From Gammaproteobacteria bacterium (GTDB lineage: Bacteria; Pseudomonadota; Gammaproteobacteria; Steroidobacterales; Steroidobacteraceae), in NCBI GenBank assembly GCA_028293725.1, contig JAQGOE010000129.1, forward strand, positions 1 through 64,000: a stretch of DNA of 64,000 nucleotides, in the 5' to 3' direction. Below the pieces are notes generated by a model. It worked only from the letters and a program-made list of their open reading frames with translations. It was not told where the DNA came from and searched no databases. Of the stretch, positions 43,216 to 52,007 are shown in pieces; positions within the stretch are counted from its first letter, which is position 1; the number at the start of each line of letters is the position of its first letter. The translations under genes and the position numbers were made by a program.

Positions 43216-44604
43216 TCAGCTTCGTCTGTTGTTTTTGCCGCGGCGGCTCGGCTTCGGGTGGCGGTGCGTCTCGACGCGCCGCTCGCGTAGAAAAGGATTC
43301 TTGTCGGTACGGTACTCGACCACTACGGGCGAGGCGAATAAGTCATACTTCTTCCGGTACACGTTCGCCAGGTAACGTGTGTAGGCGTCCGGCACCGAGG
43401 CTGTCTGATTGCCGTGAATCACGATGCGAGGCGGATTTCTGCCGCCCTGGTGCGCGTAGCGAAGCTTGATACGGCGACCGTGGACGAGCGGCGGCTGGTG
43501 GACGGTCAGCGCCTCCTCCAGCGTACGCGTGAGCTCGCGTGTTGGCATTTCGCGCATCGCCGCCTCATAAGCTCGGACGACCGATTGCACGACTTCGCCC
43601 ACGCCCGTGCCATGCCGAGCGGAAATGAAATGGAGCGGCGCGAACGGCACGAAATCGAGCTTCAGAGCCAACTGGCGGTGGATGGTCTCCCGCTGATCGT
43701 GCGGAATGCCGTCCCACTTGTTGATCGCTATGATGAGCGCGCGGCCGCGCTGGAGCGCGATACCCAACACGCTGGCATCCTGCTCGGCGATGTTGTCGTG
43801 GGCGTCGAGCACCATGATGACGACATGAGCCTCGTCGATCGCCTGCAATGTTTTGGCGACGCTGGCACGCTCGATGACACCGTCGACTTTCGCGCGGCGA
43901 CGTACACCCGCGGTATCGATGAGCACGAAGTCACGGCCGTCGCGATGGAACGGCACGAGAATGCTGTCGCGCGTCGTCCCGGGCACTTCGCTCGCAATGA
44001 CTCGCTCCTGCCCGAGCAGGCGATTGACGAGTGTCGACTTACCCACGTTGGGACGGCCGATGATGGCGATGCGGATGGCGCCTTCGCTGGGATCTTCCGG
44101 TGCCGCGGACTCCGGCTCGAGACCGGCGAGCACCTGGTCCATCAACTCTTCGCAGCCTTGCCCGTGCGCCGCGGAGATCAACACCGGCTCGCCCAGACCC
44201 AGGGAATGGAAATCACCGGCTACGAAGTCGAGGTCGAGACCCTCGCCCTTGTTGAGGGCCAGCGTCACCGGTTTGCCCGAGCGCCGCAACTCACGCAGGA
44301 CGTAATGATCCGCGGTCGTCAGCCCCTCGCGCACATCCGCGAGGAAAACCAGGCGATCGGCTTCCTGTACCGCCTGCTCGGTCTGCTCGCGCATCTGGCT
44401 CTCGATGCCGGTGGGATTCTCAACGAGACCTCCCGTATCGATGACGACGTAGGGCATCGGGCCGACGCGACCAAAGCCGTATTGCCGGTCACGAGTCAGC
44501 CCGGGGATGTCGGCGACGATAGCGTCGCGGGTACCCGTCAGAACATTGAATAGAGTCGACTTTCCGACGTTGGGTCGGCCGACCAGGGCGATGACGGGCA
44601 GCAT
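43216..44604 (-). CDS. der: Ribosome-assembly GTPase Der (EngA)
   Basis: A 462-residue protein with two tandem G domains, each with GRPNVGKST, DIPGLTRD or EVPGTTRDSI, and NKGE or NKWD as the guanine-binding motif, followed by a KH-like C-terminal domain (RELTRTLEEA, PPLVHGRRIKLRYAHQGG). The C-terminal tail is short, basic and ends in RRGKNNRRS, as in many Der proteins. It is essential for 50S assembly. It is the last gene of the hisS-yfgM-bamB-der series, 47 bases after bamB. Confidence 0.97.
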   Translation of the reverse strand: MLPVIALVGRPNVGKSTLFNVLTGTRDAIVADIPGLTRDRQYGFGRVGPMPYVVIDTGGLVENPTGIESQMREQTEQAVQEADRLVFLADVREGLTTADHYVLRELRRSGKPVTLALNKGEGLDLDFVAGDFHSLGLGEPVLISAAHGQGCEELMDQVLAGLEPESAAPEDPSEGAIRIAIIGRPNVGKSTLVNRLLGQERVIASEVPGTTRDSILVPFHRDGRDFVLIDTAGVRRRAKVDGVIERASVAKTLQAIDEAHVVIMVLDAHDNIAEQDASVLGIALQRGRALIIAINKWDGIPHDQRETIHRQLALKLDFVPFAPLHFISARHGTGVGEVVQSVVRAYEAAMREMPTRELTRTLEEALTVHQPPLVHGRRIKLRYAHQGGRNPPRIVIHGNQTASVPDAYTRYLANVYRKKYDLFASPVVVEYRTDKNPFLRERRVETHRHPKPSRRGKNNRRS

Positions 44605-44651
44605 AGGTGCACTGTAGGTCGGACCGGCTCCCGACTGTTGGACTTTTTCTC

Positions 44652-45986
44652 TTATTGCGGCGGAGGCGTAACGGTTGGCGGCGCCGCAGGTTCCGGCGTA
44701 GGTGCCGCTGGTGCGGGGGTCGGCGCCGGGGGCTCCGCTGCAGGGGTCGGGGCCGGAGCCGGTGCGGTCGTAGTTGGGGTCGCTCCAGCCGGCGCGGCTT
44801 CTGTCGGAACCGTGCGAGAACCGGACATGGCGGACCCGATCGGCGTCGTGCGGAAAGCGCTTATGCGGCCCGCGTCGTTGATGACGACGACCATATTGCC
44901 GGAGACGACCGGCGGGTTGCTAACCCTTACCTTACCGCTCTGCGCGCGCGCAGCGATCTCGCCCGTCGCCTTATCCAACCAGTGCACGTTGCCCTGGTAG
45001 TCGGCCGTCACTACCGCGTTGTCGGTGAGCGCCACGGCAGACAGACCGCGATGGAGCAGCGCCTTTTGGCGCCAGACCTCTGCTCCCGTACGGCGCCTCA
45101 AGGCGACGACCTCACCGGCTGCATTCGCCATATAGAGAGCGTCGTCATCGAGCGCAATCCCGCGATAGCTCGAAGCGTCGTGCGACCACCAAACCTGGCC
45201 CGTGTCGAGCGCGAGCATGGCGACGCGGCCCTGGAAACCTACTGTGAAGACATCCTGACCCGAGACGCGCGGTGTCGAATCGACGTCGACGAGGCGTTCC
45301 AGCTCGGTACGGCCATGCGGGGGAGCCACCGTGGCCTCCCATTGCAGCGAGCCGTCATTCATGTTTACGGCGATGACCTTGCCATTGTCGAACCCACAAA
45401 GTGTGAGTTCGCCTGCGATCACGGGTCGTGAGGTACCGCGAAGCGAGAGGCGTGGTACCTGCTGCTCCTGGGTCCACAGATCATGTCCGTCCTTCGGAGA
45501 AAGGGCGCGCAGCTTTCCATCTACGGTGCGCACGGCGACCGCACGGTCGGAGATCGCGGGTGCCGCGAGGATCTCGCCATTCAGCCGGACCCTCCAGAGG
45601 ATCTTCCCGTCCGCCGCTGTGAGTGCAATAACCTCGCCCGCGCTCGTGCCGACTACGACCAGATCGCTACTCGCCGCAGGACCGCCGGATATCGCAGCTT
45701 TTGTCTTCGTGCGCCAGACAGAGTGTCCCGACGCGAGATCGAACGCGATAACCTCACCCTTGAAGCCGGCCGCGTAGACGCGGTTGCCTTCAGCCGCGAG
45801 ACCGAGCCCGAGACGCAGCACCTTGGCGCCCTTGTCGGGTACCGACGCGCTCCAGACGCGATCGACCTTCAGGGTCGCATTAACCGGCGTGAGTGCCGCC
45901 GGCGTATCGATATCTTTGTCTTTCGAGCAGGCCGCTACGAGAAGCAGCAGCCCAGCCACCGTGGTCCAGCGTCGCAGTTGTCGCAT
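44652..45986 (-). CDS. bamB: Outer-membrane assembly lipoprotein BamB
   Basis: A 444-residue lipoprotein (signal ending LLLLVAACSKD) with a PQQ-like beta-propeller, repeats such as WRTKTKAAISGGPAASSDLV and VDSTPRVSGQDVFTVGFQG. BamB assists the BAM complex in inserting outer-membrane beta-barrels. Length is about 50 residues above E. coli BamB because of a C-terminal tail rich in Ala, Pro and Thr (from about residue 390 to the end). The stop of yfgM and this ATG are two bases apart. The tail could be a periplasmic spacer; its function is unknown. Confidence 0.93.
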   Translation of the reverse strand: MRQLRRWTTVAGLLLLVAACSKDKDIDTPAALTPVNATLKVDRVWSASVPDKGAKVLRLGLGLAAEGNRVYAAGFKGEVIAFDLASGHSVWRTKTKAAISGGPAASSDLVVVGTSAGEVIALTAADGKILWRVRLNGEILAAPAISDRAVAVRTVDGKLRALSPKDGHDLWTQEQQVPRLSLRGTSRPVIAGELTLCGFDNGKVIAVNMNDGSLQWEATVAPPHGRTELERLVDVDSTPRVSGQDVFTVGFQGRVAMLALDTGQVWWSHDASSYRGIALDDDALYMANAAGEVVALRRRTGAEVWRQKALLHRGLSAVALTDNAVVTADYQGNVHWLDKATGEIAARAQSGKVRVSNPPVVSGNMVVVINDAGRISAFRTTPIGSAMSGSRTVPTEAAPAGATPTTTAPAPAPTPAAEPPAPTPAPAAPTPEPAAPPTVTPPPQ

Positions 45987-45988
45987 CG

Positions 45989-46690
45989 TTATTTTGCAGC
46001 CTGGGTCTGTGCCGTTGGGGTCGGAGCGGCAGGGGCGGATGGTGCGGCTACGGCCAGGAGATCTGCGATCTTCAGGTCGAGCAGCGATGTATCGGAGCCG
46101 CCTCCGGCGTCCTTCGTGCGGGCCGTGCGGTACTCGGTCAGCGCTGCGGCCTTGTTGCCCTTGGCAAACTCAGCGTCCCCGCGGACCTCGTGAAAGAGAG
46201 CCTCAAAAGCGCCCGGATCCACTCCGTCCAACGCGGTGAGCGCATCGTCGGGCTTCTTCTGCGCGATCAGTACTCGCGCGAGTCGCAGCCGCGCGACCAA
46301 GGCGAGCTGCTTATCCTTCGAATGCTGGCTCACGGCCTGCAGCTCGGTGCTGGCCTTATCCAGCTCGCTGCCCTCGACGTAGACACGCGCCACGGCGAGT
46401 CTCGCCTGGTCTGCGTAGGGGGTCGACGAGAAGTCGCGCTCGAGGTCGGCCAGAAGAATCAGGGCCCCCGTTCGGTCGCCCTTACCGAGGTCCGACAGCA
46501 TCTGCTCGTACTTGGCGCTCGCCTGGCCGCTCACGCTATCGACGTGAGTCTGCCACCATTGCCAGCCGGCGATGCCCAGGGCACCCAGAACGACGCCACC
46601 GATGATCCAGGCGCCGTTTTCGCGCAACCAGGCGGTAACCCGCTCCCACTGTTCTTTTTCTGACAGGTAATCTTCCAAGGCACTCCCCAT
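45989..46690 (-). CDS. yfgM: YfgM-type tetratricopeptide membrane protein
   Basis: A 233-residue protein with a short cytoplasmic start (MGSALEDYLSEKEQWERVTAW cut to 20), one membrane helix (AWIIGGVVLGALGIAGWQWW) and a periplasmic TPR-like domain (LARLRLARVLIAQKKPDDAL). YfgM binds the SecYEG translocon and links it to periplasmic chaperones. Its ATG begins directly after the hisS stop and the stop is 2 bases before bamB, so the set is one transcript. A short Ala/Pro tail (APSAPAAPTPTAQTQAAK) is extra. Confidence 0.92.
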   Translation of the reverse strand: MGSALEDYLSEKEQWERVTAWLRENGAWIIGGVVLGALGIAGWQWWQTHVDSVSGQASAKYEQMLSDLGKGDRTGALILLADLERDFSSTPYADQARLAVARVYVEGSELDKASTELQAVSQHSKDKQLALVARLRLARVLIAQKKPDDALTALDGVDPGAFEALFHEVRGDAEFAKGNKAAALTEYRTARTKDAGGGSDTSLLDLKIADLLAVAAPSAPAAPTPTAQTQAAK

Positions 46691-47971
46691 TTATTCCGTG
46701 CGGACCAAAGCCGCCGTAACGCCCGCCGCCAGTTCGGCGATCGGGCACTCGGTCTGACCTGATTCCTGCCGCAAAGGTTTCACTCCCACCACACCGCGCG
46801 CGAGTTCGTCGTCGCCGATGATGAGAGCCAGTGCGGCGCCGCTTCGATCGGCACGGCGAAATTGCGTCTTGAAATTGCCGCCGCCGAGATTCAGCTCGAA
46901 CCGCAGCCGCGGCAACCCATCCCGGAGGCGTTCCACAATGGTCGGCCCGGCCGCAGCGGCGCGCGCGCCGTTAACAACGACGTATACGTCCGCGCTCGCC
47001 GGTGCGGGTACCTGCTGCGCCTGCACAAGCAGCTCGACGGCGCGCTCTACGCCCATCGCGAACCCCACGCCCGGCGTCGGTTCGCCCCCGAGCTGAGCGA
47101 TGAGCCCATCGTAACGACCGCCGGAGCATACGGCATCCTGAGAGCCGAGAGCGTCGGTAATCCACTCGAAGACGGTCCGGGTGTAGTAGTCGAGACCGCG
47201 CACGAGGCGTGGGTTCACGTGATACGGCACGCCGATGTCGTTGAGCGTGTTGCAAAGTGTGTCGAAGTGTTCGCGCGATTCCGGGTCGAGGTGATCGGTC
47301 AGGAGCGGCGCGCCCGCGACGATTGCCTGCATCTCCGGATTCTTGCTGTCGAGAATGCGCAGCGGGTTGCCTTCGAGACGTCGCTTGCTGTCAGCGTCGA
47401 GGCGTGCCTCGTGCCCGCGGAAATAGGCGACGAGTTTCTCGCGATAGACGTTGCGGGACTCCGGCGTGCCCAGGGAGTTGATGTTGAGTTTGACGCGCTC
47501 GATGCCGAGCCTGCGCCACAGGCGCGCGGTCATCGCAATCAGCTCCACGTCGGCGTCCGGGCCCGTGAAGCCGATGGCCTCCACATTAACCTGATAGAAC
47601 TGGCGGTAGCGGCCCTTCTGCGGCCGCTCTCGCCGGAACATCGGGCCCGTGCACCAGAGCTTGTGGCGCGCACCGCGCAACATACCGTTGGAGATCACCG
47701 CGCGCATGACGCCCGCTGTTGCTTCGGGTCGCAGAGTGAGGCTGTCTTCACCCTGGTCGGTGAAGGTGTACATTTCCTTCTCGACCACGTCGGTAAATTC
47801 GCCGATCGCGCGCTTGAAGAGCTCGGTGTGCTCGACAATCGGCACCCGTATCTCTTCGAATCCGTACTCCGTGAGCAGGTCGCGCACGGTGCGCTCGAGA
47901 TGTTGCCAGGCGCCGATCTGCGCCGGCAGCACATCGTTCATTCCACGGACGGCCTGTATCTGCTCTACCAA
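46691..47971 (-). CDS. hisS: Histidyl-tRNA synthetase
   Basis: About 426 residues of class II synthetase: IQAVRGMNDVLP at the start, motif 2 MFRRERPQKGRYRQFYQ, the histidine-specific VRGLDYYTRTVFEW, motif 3 GVGFAMGVERAV, and a C-terminal anticodon-binding domain. The start is taken as TTG 47971: it lies one base after the rodZ stop, has GGAG six bases upstream and places the protein just before the conserved IQAVRGMND. A longer frame (to 48031) would overlap the rodZ end by 59 bases with no conservation. Confidence 0.94.
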   Translation of the reverse strand: MVEQIQAVRGMNDVLPAQIGAWQHLERTVRDLLTEYGFEEIRVPIVEHTELFKRAIGEFTDVVEKEMYTFTDQGEDSLTLRPEATAGVMRAVISNGMLRGARHKLWCTGPMFRRERPQKGRYRQFYQVNVEAIGFTGPDADVELIAMTARLWRRLGIERVKLNINSLGTPESRNVYREKLVAYFRGHEARLDADSKRRLEGNPLRILDSKNPEMQAIVAGAPLLTDHLDPESREHFDTLCNTLNDIGVPYHVNPRLVRGLDYYTRTVFEWITDALGSQDAVCSGGRYDGLIAQLGGEPTPGVGFAMGVERAVELLVQAQQVPAPASADVYVVVNGARAAAAGPTIVERLRDGLPRLRFELNLGGGNFKTQFRRADRSGAALALIIGDDELARGVVGVKPLRQESGQTECPIAELAAGVTAALVRTE

Positions 47972-47972
47972 C

Positions 47973-48992
47973 TCAATCTCCGTCGGATGCGGGGCTCGCG
48001 GGAACGGTCCGTCCGTGCGCGTTGATGACAAACCGCGCGCTTCCGTCGGGCTGAACGGCGGCCGGTATCAGCGCCGGACGACCGTTGTACTCGACGGCAA
48101 CTCCTGAGGCATTGCCGAGGATGACACGGAGTGGGGCCGGACCCCTCACCGTGTGCGCCGAGGCCGCCGCACCCACGTCGTAAAACAAACGCTGGCCCGA
48201 GGCGTCGTAGACTTCGGCCCAGCTGTCGGATGAGAATTTCAGGGTGAGCTCGCCGTCCTTCGCGCGCCGTGCCGGTGGGGGCGCGGTGGCGTTCGAGCTG
48301 GCGTCAGCCACACCCGTTGCGGCGGCAGGTGCGGCATTTTTTGCGGCGGCAGGTGTTTTAGCGCCGCTTCCCGGCGGTGTCCCACCCTTCGCCCCCGCTC
48401 CGCCCTTCTGGCCTCGCTGCGGCGACGGCTCGGGTGTTGGCGCGGGCAGTGCCACCGGAGATTCGCTCCCGGCGCCAGTGTTAGCGGCCGTCGCAGGAGC
48501 CGTCTGACTCGCCCCGGCCCCCGGCGCGCTGTTGGATCCCGCCGTGTTACTTTCAAACCTGTTGTGAACCTGCGTGGGTCGCACCTTGTCGACTGACAGG
48601 GTGAGCACCCACCAAACCGTGCCGACGAGCGCTACGGCAACCAGGCCGATGACTGCCGGGCCCACGAGCTTGCCCGAATCGTTGCTGGGCTCCATTCTCG
48701 CGATGCGGGTCAGGTCAGGTTGCGCCGGCGCAGCGCGGGTCGCATCGGCATAGAGTTGCTGCAGCTCCGCAGCCGACTCGTCAACCAATTCCGCGTAGTG
48801 TCGCAGATGCCCGCGGGCATAGACGGGCGCGCCGAGAGCCGCGAAGTTCTCGGCCTCGAGAGACTCGACAATCCGGGCGTCCACATGCATTCGCTCAGCG
48901 GCCTGCAGTAGGGTCAGGCCCTTCTTTTCGCGCGCCGCCCGCAGCCGCGTACCGATACCGGCGCGTATTTCGCCGCCTGCTTCCGCCACCAT
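47973..48992 (-). CDS. rodZ: RodZ-like cytoskeletal protein (HTH-TM-DUF4115)
   Basis: About 339 residues from ATG 48992, five bases after the pilW stop. A Cro/CI-type HTH (GTRLRAAREKKGLTLLQAAE, then YARGHLRHYAELV) is followed by one membrane helix (VGPAVIGLVAVALVGTVWWV) and, after a long Ala/Gly/Pro/Thr-rich periplasmic linker, the DUF4115 domain (LTLKFSSDSWAEVYDASGQR and VRGPAPLRVILGNASGV). RodZ bridges MreB and the cell-wall elongation machinery. The linker is long and of low complexity. The frame continues far upstream without conserved residues, so earlier starts were rejected. Confidence 0.92.
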   Translation of the reverse strand: MVAEAGGEIRAGIGTRLRAAREKKGLTLLQAAERMHVDARIVESLEAENFAALGAPVYARGHLRHYAELVDESAAELQQLYADATRAAPAQPDLTRIARMEPSNDSGKLVGPAVIGLVAVALVGTVWWVLTLSVDKVRPTQVHNRFESNTAGSNSAPGAGASQTAPATAANTGAGSESPVALPAPTPEPSPQRGQKGGAGAKGGTPPGSGAKTPAAAKNAAPAAATGVADASSNATAPPPARRAKDGELTLKFSSDSWAEVYDASGQRLFYDVGAAASAHTVRGPAPLRVILGNASGVAVEYNGRPALIPAAVQPDGSARFVINAHGRTVPASPASDGD

Positions 48993-48997
48993 GGGTA

Positions 48998-49801
48998 TCA
49001 ACCCGGGTTGTGTTCGAGCTCGGCCAGCGCTTTCGCCTGGGCCGAGCTCGGGAAATCGAGGCGCAGCTTGCGCGAGTACAGCACCACCGCAACCCGGTCG
49101 CTCTGCGCCCGTGCGATACGGACTGCGAGCAGCAGCAGGTCCGGAGTTTCCTCGAAAGCATTCAGATAAGTGTCGACCTGGACGCGCGCATCGGCCAGGT
49201 TGCCCTCGCCAAACTGCAGGTCGGCCAGCTGGTAGACGGCTTCCGAGAAGTTCGGCCGCAGCTTTAACGCCTGTTTGAAGTTCTTGGCGGCGTCGGCATT
49301 GCGCTTCGCCCTGTGCAGACACACTCCGGCGTTCGTGTAGGCGACCCAGGGAGTACGGTAGAGGGCGTTACGCGCGACCGCCTCGAAGCGGCGCACACCG
49401 TCGTCGGCGCGCCCCAACTGGCACAGGTAGACGGCGTAGTTGTTGGAAACGTCCGGATCGTTCGGCGCCAGGTGCAGCGCGGTCTGGTACTCGCTGTCGG
49501 CCAGTTTCGTCTCGCCCATGCGATCGAACAGCATGGCGCGTGCGCTGTGAACCTTCGGATTATCGGGGTTTTCCTGCAACGCGCGATCCAGTTTCTCTTT
49601 CGCCAGCGGCACATCGCCCTGGCCCAGGTACGCGATACCGAGCTGCGTGTTGTAGCCGGAGGCGTCGTCCTTCTTTTGCGTCTCGCGCTTCTGGCTAGCG
49701 CAGCCGTCCAGGGCGACGGCGGCAACGACCGTAACAACCACCACCCACACGCTGTGTAGCGGCAGCGTTCCGAACAGGTAACCTGTTTTCCGTGCGCTCA
49801 T
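48998..49801 (-). CDS. pilW: Type IV pilus biogenesis lipoprotein PilW (PilF)
   Basis: A 267-residue lipoprotein (VVVVTVVAAVALDGCASQK) with TPR repeats, among them YNTQLGIAYLGQGDVPLAKE, SARAMLFDRMGETKLADSEY and YQLADLQFGEGNLADARVQV. This matches the pilotin needed for PilQ secretin assembly in the outer membrane. Its ATG overlaps the rlmN stop as ATGA, implying coupling. No other pilus gene is in this window; the position between rlmN and rodZ is the usual one in gammaproteobacteria. Confidence 0.92.
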   Translation of the reverse strand: MSARKTGYLFGTLPLHSVWVVVVTVVAAVALDGCASQKRETQKKDDASGYNTQLGIAYLGQGDVPLAKEKLDRALQENPDNPKVHSARAMLFDRMGETKLADSEYQTALHLAPNDPDVSNNYAVYLCQLGRADDGVRRFEAVARNALYRTPWVAYTNAGVCLHRAKRNADAAKNFKQALKLRPNFSEAVYQLADLQFGEGNLADARVQVDTYLNAFEETPDLLLLAVRIARAQSDRVAVVLYSRKLRLDFPSSAQAKALAELEHNPG

Positions 49802-50904
49802 TGCTGGACCGCCACCCCGAATGTTTTATTGCCGAGCCGCACGGTGGTGCGGTCGATGACGCGACCTGCGAGCTGCCCGCAGGCGGCGTCGATATCGTCG
49901 CCGCGTGTGCGGCGAATCGTCGCCAGCACGCCACGTTGAATCAACTCGTCGCGAAATCTTTCGATGACCACGCGGGGCGAGCGCTTGTAGCGCGTGCCAG
50001 GAAAGGGATTGAAGGGAATCAGGTTCACCTTCGCCGGATGACCTTTCAGCAGAGCGGCGAGCGCGCGCGCCTGCGCCGGGGAGTCGTTCACGCCTTCCAG
50101 CATGACGTACTCGAAAGTCACGCTCCGGCCATTCTGCTCGTCGATGTAGTGCCAGCAGGCGTCCAAAAGCTCGCCGATCGGGTGTTTGCGGTTTATCGGC
50201 ACCAGCTCGTTACGCAACTCGTCGTCCGGTGCGTGCAACGAGACGGCGAGCGCCACGTTGGTTTCTTCGGCAAGCTTGTAGATTTGTGGCACCAGGCCGG
50301 ACGTCGACAGCGTCACCCGGCGCCGCGACAGGTCGAAACCATAGTCGTCCATGAGGATTCGCACTGCCGGGATCACGTTGCGGAAGTTCGCGAGCGGCTC
50401 GCCCATTCCCATGAGCACCACGTTGGTCACGATCCGGTCGCCGCCGGCCTCGAAACCCAACTCTTTCTTCGCGAGCCACACCTGGCCAACGATCTCGGCA
50501 GTCGTGAGGTTGCGGTTGAAGCCCTGTTGCGCGGTCGAGCAGAAGGAGCAGTCGAGGATGCACCCGACCTGCGATGAGATGCACAGCGTGCCCCGATCCT
50601 TCTCGGGGATGAACACCATCTCGAACGCCTGCGACGAATCGGCGCGCAACATCCACTTGCGGGTGCCGTCGGACGAGTGTTGCATCGTCACGATGTCCGG
50701 CGTGCGGACTTCCGCGACCTCGGCCAACTGCGCGCGGAAGTCCTTCGCCAGATCCGTCATGTTGGCGATCGAGCCCTCGCCACGCTTGTAGACCCAGTTC
50801 AACAACTGGCGGGCGCGGAAGGGCTTGCTGCCCAACTCCGCCACGAACTTCTCGAGCGCATCGCGAGGCAAACCCAAGAGGTTGGTTGTGGCGGGTGAGG
50901 TCAT
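49798..50904 (-). CDS. rlmN: Dual-specificity RNA methyltransferase RlmN
   Basis: A 368-residue radical SAM enzyme. The cluster motif CxxxCxxC is seen in GCILDCSFCSTAQQ, and the two catalytic cysteines of the family are present near VTFEYVMLEGVNDSP/C-terminal TRGDDIDAACGQLAG. MQHSSDGTRKWML and VGQVWLAKKELG are typical. It methylates A2503 of 23S rRNA and A37 of a set of tRNAs. It overlaps pilW by four bases. It is 18 bases after the ndk stop, so likely in the same transcript. Confidence 0.95.
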   Translation of the reverse strand: MTSPATTNLLGLPRDALEKFVAELGSKPFRARQLLNWVYKRGEGSIANMTDLAKDFRAQLAEVAEVRTPDIVTMQHSSDGTRKWMLRADSSQAFEMVFIPEKDRGTLCISSQVGCILDCSFCSTAQQGFNRNLTTAEIVGQVWLAKKELGFEAGGDRIVTNVVLMGMGEPLANFRNVIPAVRILMDDYGFDLSRRRVTLSTSGLVPQIYKLAEETNVALAVSLHAPDDELRNELVPINRKHPIGELLDACWHYIDEQNGRSVTFEYVMLEGVNDSPAQARALAALLKGHPAKVNLIPFNPFPGTRYKRSPRVVIERFRDELIQRGVLATIRRTRGDDIDAACGQLAGRVIDRTTVRLGNKTFGVAVQQ

Positions 50905-50922
50905 AACGGCGCGTGCGCGGCA

Positions 50923-51351
50923 TCAGCCGCGCGAGTGCAACTCCGTCGTGCGGAAGAAATAGGCAATCTCGGTCGCGGCATTCTCGGGCGAGTCCGAGCC
51001 GTGAACGGTGTTCTGCTCGATGTTCACGGCGAGATCGGCGCGAATCGTGCCGGGAGCGGCCTTCTTCGGATCGGTGGCGCCCATGATCTCGCGGTAGCGC
51101 GCGATGGCATTCTCGCCTTCGAGCACCTGCACGACCACAGGGCCGGAAGTCATGTACTTCACGAGGTCCTTGAAGAACGGACGCTCGCGGTGCACGGCAT
51201 AGAAGCCTTCGGCCTCACGCTGCGAAAGGTGCAGCATACGGGCGGCGATGATCGACAGATTCGCCTGCTCGAGCCGGCTATAGACCTGGCCGATGAGATT
51301 GCGGCTGACGCCGTCCGGCTTGACGATGGACAGGGTGCGCTCGTGCGCCAT
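50923..51351 (-). CDS. ndk: Nucleoside diphosphate kinase
   Basis: A 142-residue protein from ATG 51351, the normal length for bacterial Ndk. [20 protein letters not shown] is the conserved start, and the active-site histidine is in [16 protein letters not shown]. It balances nucleoside triphosphates by phosphotransfer. The frame extends upstream to 51465 without conservation. A weak AAGGT site precedes the ATG. Upstream, 51352-51614 is gene-free and has a 12-bp perfect palindrome at 51588-51599. Confidence 0.96.
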   Translation of the reverse strand: MAHERTLSIVKPDGVSRNLIGQVYSRLEQANLSIIAARMLHLSQREAEGFYAVHRERPFFKDLVKYMTSGPVVVQVLEGENAIARYREIMGATDPKKAAPGTIRADLAVNIEQNTVHGSDSPENAATEIAYFFRTTELHSRG

Positions 51352-51614
51352 TTCGCTTTGACCTTTTCGAAAAAATTGAGGCAGGTTGCGGGAAAACGTG
51401 TCTGGCGCGGGCAAGCCCGGCGCCACCGGACGCGGCCGGTCGGGTTCGGCGCTGTGAGGCACCATACCCTAGCTCACCAGTTTACCCCGGAGGGAGCACC
51501 CGCGGCAATTTTGCCGAAAGCGGAAGTGCTGATTTCAAAAGGCTTTTTGTCGTACGGACAGCTGCCCGTGACCCCGGGCGGGGCCGGTAGGACGTCCTAG
51601 CGGGGCCTGAAGCC

Positions 51615-51938
51615 TCAGACGGAGAAGCTTTCCCCGCAGCCGCACTCGCCTTTGACGTGCGGGTTACGGAAGCGAAACGCCTCGTTCAACCCCTGCTTGA
51701 TGAAGTCCACGATCGTGCCGTCGAGCACACCGAGGCTTCCCGGGTCCACGAAGACCTTCACGCCCCGATCCTCGAACATCACATCTTTGGGGTCGGCCTG
51801 GTCCGCGTAGTTAATGACGTACGCGAACCCCGAGCAGCCCGTCTTACGCACGGCGAGCCGCAGACCGACACCATGCCCGCGCGTGGACAGGAACGTCTTG
51901 ACGCGATTTGCAGCGGATTCAGTCAGTGAAATTGCCAT
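51615..51938 (-). CDS. A-type Fe-S carrier (IscA/ErpA family)
   Basis: About 107 residues from ATG 51938. [20 protein letters not shown] and [21 protein letters not shown] (separate), and the C-terminal [11 protein letters not shown] with the CxC pair, give the three cysteines of A-type carriers. These proteins receive clusters from IscU and pass them to apoproteins. It follows the IscS-like fusion on the same strand with a 69-base gap. No hscA, hscB or ferredoxin gene is nearby, so this is an incomplete isc-like set, and whether it acts as IscA or ErpA is uncertain. Confidence 0.9.
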   Translation of the reverse strand: MAISLTESAANRVKTFLSTRGHGVGLRLAVRKTGCSGFAYVINYADQADPKDVMFEDRGVKVFVDPGSLGVLDGTIVDFIKQGLNEAFRFRNPHVKGECGCGESFSV

Positions 51939-52007
51939 AATTTCCATTCTACGCGCACTGGCTCGAAGCACCCTAGTTCCGAGAGCTATGAGCTATGCAT
52001 CTACGAT

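Noticed and set aside
43414..44553. A 379-codon frame antisense to der
   Set aside because: Der is complete on the minus strand and the antisense frame shows no family motifs.
46862..48025. A 387-codon frame antisense to hisS
   Set aside because: Mirror frame of the conserved synthetase; composition typical of non-coding frames in GC-rich DNA.
48993..49322. Upstream extension of rodZ (110 codons)
   Set aside because: It overlaps pilW in another frame and has no similarity to RodZ; ATG 48992 directly precedes the HTH.
51588..51599. Perfect palindrome TAGGACGTCCTA upstream of ndk as a terminator
   Set aside because: No T-run follows on either strand, so it is noted only as a palindrome, not called as a terminator.
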